This document shows positions 6,244-10,396 of a stretch of 10,396 nt of DNA, one piece after another; position 1 is the first letter of the stretch, and every line of letters starts with the position of its first letter. This stretch comes from Bacillota bacterium. Its GTDB lineage: Bacteria; Bacillota; DSM-12270; Thermacetogeniales; Thermacetogeniaceae. A program made the position numbers and the translations under genes. The notes under the pieces were generated by a model, which saw nothing but the letters and a program-made list of their open reading frames with translations, searched no databases and was not told the origin of the DNA. The DNA is taken from NCBI GenBank assembly GCA_030627585.1, contig DAOURU010000020.1:1-10396 (forward strand). The letters run 5' to 3'.

Positions 6244-7001
6244 AAAAAGCGCCGCAGCCAGGTAAGAGTAACGCGGGTTGCATCCTCCTGGTGCGCAGAT
6301 AAATGATGATCGCCCCTTGGTATGAGAAAGAGTTCTTTGGGGTCGCCTGCGGCATGAAAAAGTTCTTTTGCTTCCTCTACAGGAACCAGTTCATCTCCCT
6401 CTCCATGCACGATTAAAAGGGGACGGGGGGTGATTCTGGCTGCCAATTCCTGCATCTCATATTTTTTTAAATCCCGGATAAAATCCTCTTTTTTCGAGCG
6501 GGTTCGGAAGCCGTCAGACCAGCTGATCCTTTCCCCCTGGAGGAGGGCCCGGAACAGTTCCTCACCAATAACCCTGCGGAAAACAGAAACCATGTCAAGA
6601 GGGGTACTCCAAAGGCAGACTCCGTGCAGGCGCGGGTCCTGAACTGCTCCCGCGAGGGCGACATTCCCGCCGAAACTCCGACCGAGAACAAGAAAATTAC
6701 GGAAACCTTGCTTCTCCAAAAAATCCAGAGCAGAACAAAGATCCGCCACATTTTTCGTGAGGCTGGCAGAAGAAAAGGCTCCTTCACTATCTCCGGAGCC
6801 GGCAAAATCAAAGCGCAGCACTGCGTAGCCAGCCTCTACCAGCCGCTCTCCGAGGGCCACCGCCCGTCCCCTGCCCTGCCGCGTTCCAAGAAAGCCGTGG
6901 CAAATCAACACCACCCATTCCGCCTTGCCCCCAGAAGGCAATTCGAGGTCACCGACCAGTTGCTCCTTTTCTTGATTCGGGAAACTAACCTGTTTACGCA
7001 T
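6240..7001 (-). CDS. alpha/beta hydrolase (serine hydrolase)
   Basis: 253 residues. ATG at 7001 with a modest ribosome site (GAGG, eight bases upstream). It is a complete alpha/beta-hydrolase fold: HGFLG (35-39) after strand 3 for the oxyanion hole, FDFAGSGDSEG (64-74), nucleophile elbow GRSFGG (107-112) with Ser109, Asp203 in VHGEGDELVP, and a His in GDHHLS (H232 likely). A short lid-like insertion lies at about 135-185. There is no signal peptide. It resembles the YhhW/dienelactone-hydrolase-like esterases and acylaminoacyl-peptidase-like proteins, but the substrate cannot be read from sequence. Its TAA overlaps the TAG of the convergent metallophosphoesterase by two bases, with no terminator between. 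Confidence 0.92.
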   Translation of the reverse strand: MRKQVSFPNQEKEQLVGDLELPSGGKAEWVVLICHGFLGTRQGRGRAVALGERLVEAGYAVLRFDFAGSGDSEGAFSSASLTKNVADLCSALDFLEKQGFRNFLVLGRSFGGNVALAGAVQDPRLHGVCLWSTPLDMVSVFRRVIGEELFRALLQGERISWSDGFRTRSKKEDFIRDLKKYEMQELAARITPRPLLIVHGEGDELVPVEEAKELFHAAGDPKELFLIPRGDHHLSAHQEDATRVTLTWLRRFF

Positions 7002-7014
7002 TCCTCTCGCCTCG

Positions 7015-7107
7015 CTCGATTATATTTACTCAATTTTACTTAAAATTTTAAGGAATTACCCAACTCTTGAATAGACTGTAAGAATTACCCATGGTAAAAT
7101 AATCGAG
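7015..7107. promoter_or_regulatory. inverted repeat spanning the divergent promoter region
   Basis: The minus-strand box GTAAATATAATCGAG (7029-7015) and the plus-strand box GTAAAATAATCGAG (7094-7107) are the same apart from one base, giving a near-symmetric pair. Each overlaps the putative -10 region of its gene: TATAAT at 7024-7019 for the hydrolase, TAAAAT at 7095-7100 for the cyclophilin-like gene. Between them GAATTACCCA occurs twice in direct orientation (7053-7062, 7082-7091). This could be a shared operator or duplicated promoter DNA. The minus TATAAT lies only 18 bases from the hydrolase ATG, leaving a very short leader. Confidence 0.45.
7072..7100 (+). promoter_or_regulatory. TG-extended promoter for the cyclophilin-like gene
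   Basis: TAGACT (7072-7077, 4 of 6 matches to the -35 consensus), 17-base spacer, then TGGTAAAAT with -10 TAAAAT at 7095-7100. The same TATGGTAAAAT-like extended -10 precedes the deacetylase gene. Confidence 0.5.
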
Positions 7108-7116
7108 TAAACTAAT

Positions 7117-7148
7117 TGCTGGGCTTTATAAATGCTGGGCTTTATAAA
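7117..7148. repeat. 16-bp perfect tandem duplication in leader
   Basis: TGCTGGGCTTTATAAA occurs twice in direct succession, inside the predicted transcript leader of the cyclophilin-like gene and ending 11 bases before its GAGGTG ribosome site. Confidence 0.9.
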
Positions 7149-7171
7149 ACTATTTCGAAGAGGTGGTCTTG

Positions 7172-7552
7172 ATGCCGAAAAAGATCAAAATAACCGCCGG
7201 AAAGATAACTGCAGAGGCAACTCTTGCCGAAAACCGAACTGCCGCTGCTATATGGGAAAAACTGCCCATCACAGGCCGCGCGCGGACATGGGGGGAAGAA
7301 ATTTATTTTCCAATTCCCCTGCAGCTTCCACCCGAGGATCCCCAGGAAATAGTGGAAAGGGGAGATCTTGGTTACTGGCCGCCCGGCCGGGCTTTTTGCA
7401 TTTTTTTCGGCCCCACTCCGGCCAGCGAGGGAGAAGAAATCCGCCCTGCCAGCGCTGTTAACATTATCGGGAGGGTCCTGGGCGACCCCCACGTTTTCAC
7501 AGCCGTACAAGAAGGAGAGGAAATTAAGCTTGAAGAAGCAAGAGAAAAATAA
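7172..7552 (+). CDS. cyclophilin-like fold protein (TM1367 family)
   Basis: 126 residues from the ATG at 7172, which follows GAGGTG with six bases of spacing. A GTG at 7163 is in frame but overlaps that ribosome site. The protein matches the cyclophilin-like family typified by Thermotoga TM1367: AAAIWEKLP (24-32), TWGEEIYFPIP (39-49), GDLGYWPPGRAFCIFFGPTPAS (64-85) and VNIIGRVLGD (96-105). The family is a single-domain beta barrel related in fold to prolyl isomerases; isomerase activity is not established and its role is unknown. There is no signal peptide, and a charged C-terminus (EEIKLEEAREK) follows. It is transcribed alone, divergent from the hydrolase and convergent with the tRNA nucleotidyltransferase-like gene. 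Confidence 0.9.
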   Translation: MPKKIKITAGKITAEATLAENRTAAAIWEKLPITGRARTWGEEIYFPIPLQLPPEDPQEIVERGDLGYWPPGRAFCIFFGPTPASEGEEIRPASAVNIIGRVLGDPHVFTAVQEGEEIKLEEAREK

Positions 7553-7573
7553 AACCGTTTGTTAAAGCTGTTT

Positions 7574-8962
7574 TTATTCAAATATTTTTTCACCCTCGTT
7601 GTTCGCTGACTTCCCGGCAATTTCCCGCGCCCGGGCCAGGAGGTAGGGCCTGTTGTTCTTGTTGGGATCTGCTAAAACCTCATTCCAGAGGGCTTTCAAA
7701 ACCTTGCCAACAACCGGGCCCGGGCGGCAACCGAGAATTCCCAAAACATCCGCTCCGTTTATCGCTAAATCTCTCATTTCGAAAGTATCCTCTTCTTCCA
7801 GAATCTTTTTTAACCGGTCTCGAAAGTGATCGAAATCACGCAGGGAGTGCAGAATTAATTCTGTGCTGTGGGCGAGAAAATCCGCCTCCCGAACGGCCAG
7901 CAGTTCCGGAATTAATTTCCGGCTTACTCTTGCAATAAGCCTTCGCATTCCTGCGGGCCCCATCTCTACGTTCAGCATATGTTCCCGGATCAACACCGTA
8001 ATGCGGCGGATCATCCTGGTGCTGTAGTGCAGCCTTCTCAGAATCCGCTCCGCCATTTCCGCCCCCAACCGCTCGTGGCCGTAAAAATGACCCTGGCCAT
8101 CCTCCCCCCTGCTGAAACATCTCGGTTTCGCGATATCGTGCAGCAAAACAGCAAGGCGCATCTCCAAAGAAGCCGGTGTATACCGCAGCGCCTCAAAGGT
8201 ATGGGCCAAAACCGGATACTGGTGAGATGGATGGTACTGCGTAAAAAGCCAGCCCTCCTTTAATTCCGGGATAATCAAAAAAAGAAGACCCAGTTTTTGC
8301 AAAAGCTCCAATCCCTGCAAAAAGTGAAGGGTTACCAGAGTCCGGTTGAGCTCATCTCTGATGCGCTCCGCTGAAACTTTCCGGATGAGTTCGGCATTCC
8401 GGATAATTGCATGTTCCGTTTTTTCCTCAATTCGAAACCCAAACTCTGCCGCGAGGCGGGCTCCCCGCATCATCCTCAGGGGATCTTCGCAGATGCGGGC
8501 CTCCGGATCTCCTACTGCCCTGATTTCTCCTTTGGAAAGATCATCCAGACCACCAAAAGGATCGCACAAAACTCCAGTTGCGGGATTATATGCCAGCGCA
8601 TTGATGGTAAAATCGCGCCGCGCCAGATCTGCTTCGATTTCTCCTACAAAATAAACGCGGTCCGGGTGCCGGAAATCATGATAGGCCCCTTCAACCCGGA
8701 AGGTCGTAATTTCGAGGGGAAAATCGTAAATAAAAACCGTTAGGGTGCCAAACCGCAGGCCTGTAGGAATTACTTTAAAACCGGCATTCTTAAAAATCTG
8801 CTTCACCTCTTGCGGCCGGGCATCGGTAGCCAGATCCCAATCCTGGGGGGTAATCCCCAAAAGCAAATCCCTGACCCCGCCCCCAACCACAAAGGCCTGG
8901 TGCCGGCAGCTCACGAGAAGACCGCACGCTTCTTTTACTTCCCCAGGAAGAGATAGTTCCAT
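7574..8962 (-). CDS. CCA tRNA nucleotidyltransferase / poly(A) polymerase with HD domain
   Basis: 462 residues from the ATG at 8962, eight bases after a GAGGAG ribosome site; a TTG one codon earlier is also possible. It is a class II nucleotidyltransferase: GGGVRD (27-32), catalytic Asp pair DWD (41-43), RRDFTINAL (115-123), and EDPLRMMRGARLAAEFGF (159-176), the nucleotide-selecting and neck region. A metal-dependent HD phosphohydrolase domain follows, with H254, HD (275-276), H296 in GHERLG and H328 in REHML. The C-terminal INGADVLGILGCRPGPVVGKVL (401-422) is a typical tRNA-nucleotidyltransferase tail. It would add or repair the tRNA 3' CCA end, acting in the cytoplasm. Sequence alone does not separate a full CCA-adding enzyme from a CC- or A-adding enzyme or a poly(A) polymerase, so no gene symbol is given. 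Confidence 0.93.
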   Translation of the reverse strand: MELSLPGEVKEACGLLVSCRHQAFVVGGGVRDLLLGITPQDWDLATDARPQEVKQIFKNAGFKVIPTGLRFGTLTVFIYDFPLEITTFRVEGAYHDFRHPDRVYFVGEIEADLARRDFTINALAYNPATGVLCDPFGGLDDLSKGEIRAVGDPEARICEDPLRMMRGARLAAEFGFRIEEKTEHAIIRNAELIRKVSAERIRDELNRTLVTLHFLQGLELLQKLGLLFLIIPELKEGWLFTQYHPSHQYPVLAHTFEALRYTPASLEMRLAVLLHDIAKPRCFSRGEDGQGHFYGHERLGAEMAERILRRLHYSTRMIRRITVLIREHMLNVEMGPAGMRRLIARVSRKLIPELLAVREADFLAHSTELILHSLRDFDHFRDRLKKILEEEDTFEMRDLAINGADVLGILGCRPGPVVGKVLKALWNEVLADPNKNNRPYLLARAREIAGKSANNEGEKIFE

Positions 8963-9128
8963 CAATTCAACTCCTCTGACCAGCCGTCTCTTCCATGACT
9001 TTTTTATGCTCTTTTATTTAGAATTCTCCAAATTAAATCTTTTCTTAAGAAAGAGTAAGTTTTCCTGCACCTATTCCAAAGCATAACAGGACCGCTATTT
9101 TAAGGCAACATTTGGGTCCAAGTTTTTG

Positions 9129-9347
9129 TCAAATTGCAGTTTCATTTACAAAGACTTTTGCCTCCAAATATCCGTTTATAGGATTTTCTCCGATAATTTC
9201 AAGTCTTGCTTCATTCCCGCCCGCGGATCTGGTACCGTAAACGGTCTTTGCCAGCACCCTAGGCGGTTCAGCCTGAGAGTAAACGATGATGCCTACAGCC
9301 AAAATGATTACCACCGCGACAAACGTGATCAAATAACCCCTCTTCAC
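9129..9347 (-). CDS. small membrane-anchored protein of unknown function
   Basis: 72 residues from a GTG at 9347, set by an AGGAGG ribosome site seven to eight bases upstream (9360-9355). A longer frame to 9413 exists but has no such site and overlaps the end of the M23 reading. Residues about 5-23 are one hydrophobic helix (YLITFVAVVIILAVGIIVY) after a short positive N-terminus (MKRG), so it is a signal anchor with about 48 residues outside. The external part (VLAKTVYGTRSAGGNEARLEIIGENPINGYLEAKVFV) looks beta-rich and has no cysteines. I recognise no family. The ribosome site begins one base after the TAG that ends the restored M23 frame, which implies co-transcription and coupled translation with the peptidase. 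Confidence 0.75.
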   Translation of the reverse strand: MKRGYLITFVAVVIILAVGIIVYSQAEPPRVLAKTVYGTRSAGGNEARLEIIGENPINGYLEAKVFVNETAI

Positions 9348-9360
9348 CTTTATCCCTCCT

Positions 9361-9490
9361 CTACCAAACCATGTCGTTGATCCGCTTGGAAATGTTAGCG
9401 TCAATAGTAACATTCTGAGTCTTAGTTGTATACCCTGACTTGGAATACATCAGGGTCTTGGAACCTGAATAAGCACGCGCAATATGGTAG
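9361..9490 (-). pseudogene. out-of-frame C-terminal segment of the M23 gene
   Basis: Directly past the M23 stop, another minus-strand frame is open for 43 codons (beginning NYHIARAYSGSKTLMYSKSG, ending ISKRINDMVW) and stops with TAG at 9363-9361, adjoining the ribosome site of the 72-residue gene. It joins the M23 frame if one copy of ATTA is removed from the ATTAATTA at 9499-9492, restoring NINYHIARAY. This reads as the original C-terminus, cut off by a 4-base duplication or a sequencing error. Confidence 0.65.
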
Positions 9491-10258
9491 TTAATTAATG
9501 TTATAGTCGGCAATATCTCCGAATTCGCTACCGTTCTTCATTCTGTGATAAGTATGACTACCAGTATAGCCGCTCTCCGGCTTGGTCGCTCCTGTTACCG
9601 ACATATCTTCGATGCGGGTACCGGATGACGTCTTGCACATCGAGTATACCGAGCCATAGCCGTCATAGTTGCTTCGCTGCAGCCAGCATTCGGGGTTCCT
9701 CGTATAGTAGTAATTATTCGTGTCCTTACGGACTTCAAAGTGCAGGTGTGGACCGGTTACCCGACCCGTTTTTCCTGACTTCCCAATAACTGTTCCATAG
9801 GTTACTGTTTGACCAACAGAATAGAGCCTTTTGCTGAGATGGGCGTACAGAGTGTAATAGTAGCCACGCGTAGAGTCATAGTGCTCTAAGATCATATATT
9901 CACCATAAGCCGAGTCGTCGTAACTAGATACTACCACCTTTCCTGATGCTGCAGCCTTGATGTCCGAGTTTTCAGGACACAAAAAGTCCACTCCGTTATG
10001 AACGGATCCTAAATCGCTGTCATATTTGGCGTAAAGGTAACCTTGATTTATTTGGTACGTAGATGGTGAAGTTAGGTTTGCAACAAAGCCAGCCTGAGCT
10101 GGCACAGCCAGTAGTAGCAACAGCAGGTTAAGAACACCCTTCCTTCCTGTTCTTGCTCTCTCTTGTGATTTAGTCGTGGATCCATAACGGTAATTCTGTA
10201 AATTCCCGGTATCCGGTTGACACACATATTGTAAAAAAATAAATGGGGGGGGGCGCAA
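9491..10258 (-). CDS. M23 family (LytM-like) metallopeptidase, probably truncated
   Basis: 255 codons from a TTG at 10258, but the start is doubtful: no ribosome site precedes it or the in-frame GTG at 10225. A signal peptide core, VLNLLLLLLAVPAQA (42-56) after a basic stretch, sits unusually far from these starts; cleavage after AQA would export the enzyme. The catalytic domain has the lysostaphin/LytM zinc ligands H87 and D91 (HNGVD) and H173 (GPHLHFE, 169-174), plus H140 in YAHLS. The family cuts peptide cross-links in cell-wall peptidoglycan. The catalytic domain is intact, but a 4-base duplication at 9492-9499 appears to have cut off about 43 C-terminal residues. With the unclear 5' end, the gene may be decaying. 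The 72-residue membrane protein follows closely. Confidence 0.85.
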   Translation of the reverse strand: MRPPPFIFLQYVCQPDTGNLQNYRYGSTTKSQERARTGRKGVLNLLLLLLAVPAQAGFVANLTSPSTYQINQGYLYAKYDSDLGSVHNGVDFLCPENSDIKAAASGKVVVSSYDDSAYGEYMILEHYDSTRGYYYTLYAHLSKRLYSVGQTVTYGTVIGKSGKTGRVTGPHLHFEVRKDTNNYYYTRNPECWLQRSNYDGYGSVYSMCKTSSGTRIEDMSVTGATKPESGYTGSHTYHRMKNGSEFGDIADYNIN

Positions 10259-10343
10259 GGGTGAATTTTAAGATCTTTTGTCGAAATTATTTTGAGCTGT
10301 AAGATTTCTTCCTGTCGTGTTGCAATTAGGAAAAAGCACTTTC
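10259..10343. other. gap upstream of the M23 gene
   Basis: This AT-rich stretch separates the possible upstream gene from the M23 frame. I see no convincing minus-strand promoter or terminator. A run of nine G (10245-10253) lies just inside the annotated M23 start. Confidence 0.4.
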
Positions 10344-10394
10344 TTATCTCAGCCCCAGATTGCGCTGGACCTTGTAGAATATCAGAATTACCGC
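10344..10394 (-). CDS. possible C-terminal end of an upstream membrane protein (partial)
   Basis: At the right edge one minus-strand frame reads AVILIFYKVQRNLGLR and stops with TAA at 10346-10344. A hydrophobic stretch ending in a basic tail is typical of the last transmembrane helix of a permease-like protein, but 16 residues are too few to identify it. The other two frames are closed here. It may be chance. Confidence 0.25.
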   Translation of the reverse strand, partial: AVILIFYKVQRNLGLR

Positions 10395-10396
10395 GG

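Noticed and set aside
7550-7573. AT-rich imperfect inverted repeat between the cyclophilin-like gene and the tRNA nucleotidyltransferase-like gene (AAAACCG / CTGTTTT)
   Set aside because: The stem is short with a mismatch and is mostly A-T; too weak to call a terminator, although a bidirectional role is possible.
7836-8743. Several 80-110 codon frames inside the tRNA nucleotidyltransferase-like gene
   Set aside because: They are alternative-frame shadows of a complete, motif-rich gene and lack ribosome sites.
9041-9052. Perfect 12-bp palindrome TTTCTTAAGAAA upstream of the tRNA nucleotidyltransferase-like gene
   Set aside because: It is AT-rich with no loop, no second copy and no clear promoter overlap, so it is as likely chance as an operator. 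The rest of the gap at 8966-9128 shows no clear promoter.
10217-10245. Plus-strand TTGACA with a 17-base spacer to TAAATG, antisense to the M23 5' end
   Set aside because: The -10 matches only 3 of 6 positions and no plus-strand gene follows inside the window.

Overview
The window reads as chromosome of an anaerobic, moderate-GC Firmicute, most likely a clostridial lineage of the Peptococcaceae/Desulfotomaculum type. The reasons are strong AGGAGG-type ribosome sites, frequent TTG and GTG starts, sigma-A-like promoters with TG-extended -10 boxes, a 2-hydroxyacyl-CoA dehydratase-family protein, a radical SAM enzyme, and the remains of a pyruvate formate-lyase gene. The taxon is an inference. 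No phage, insertion sequence, CRISPR array, tRNA or rRNA is visible.

Layout, left to right. (1) Positions 1-1008, minus strand: a 2-hydroxyacyl-CoA dehydratase D-subunit-like protein, cut by the window edge at its C-terminus. (2) 1056-1310, plus: a small Cys-rich, zinc-ribbon-like protein. (3) 2853-3581 and 1334-2752, both minus: an HTH regulator followed by a radical SAM enzyme with a Cys-rich C-terminus. They probably form one operon from a promoter at about 3685-3714, and the same 17-base T/G-only element lies in both leaders. (4) 3766-4872, minus: a membrane-anchored polysaccharide deacetylase. (5) 4873-5502: a long gap holding a frameshifted pyruvate formate-lyase fragment and two short tandem duplications. 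(6) 5503-6243, plus (metallophosphoesterase) and 6240-7001, minus (alpha/beta hydrolase): convergent genes whose stop codons overlap. (7) 7002-7171: a divergent promoter region with an inverted repeat, then a cyclophilin-like protein at 7172-7552. (8) 7574-8962, minus: a tRNA nucleotidyltransferase/poly(A) polymerase with an HD domain. (9) 9129-10258, minus: an M23 peptidase gene that appears broken near its 3' end by a 4-base duplication, tightly followed by a small membrane-anchored protein. (10) At the right edge, possibly the last codons of another minus-strand gene.

Most genes are unrelated housekeeping or accessory functions. Two pairs look functionally linked: the HTH regulator with the radical SAM enzyme, and the M23 peptidase with the 72-residue membrane protein. 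No clearly new defence or mobile system is visible. The most unusual signals are the shared leader element of the regulator/radical SAM pair, the decayed pfl fragment, the split M23 gene, and four separate 10-16 base tandem duplications in gene leaders.
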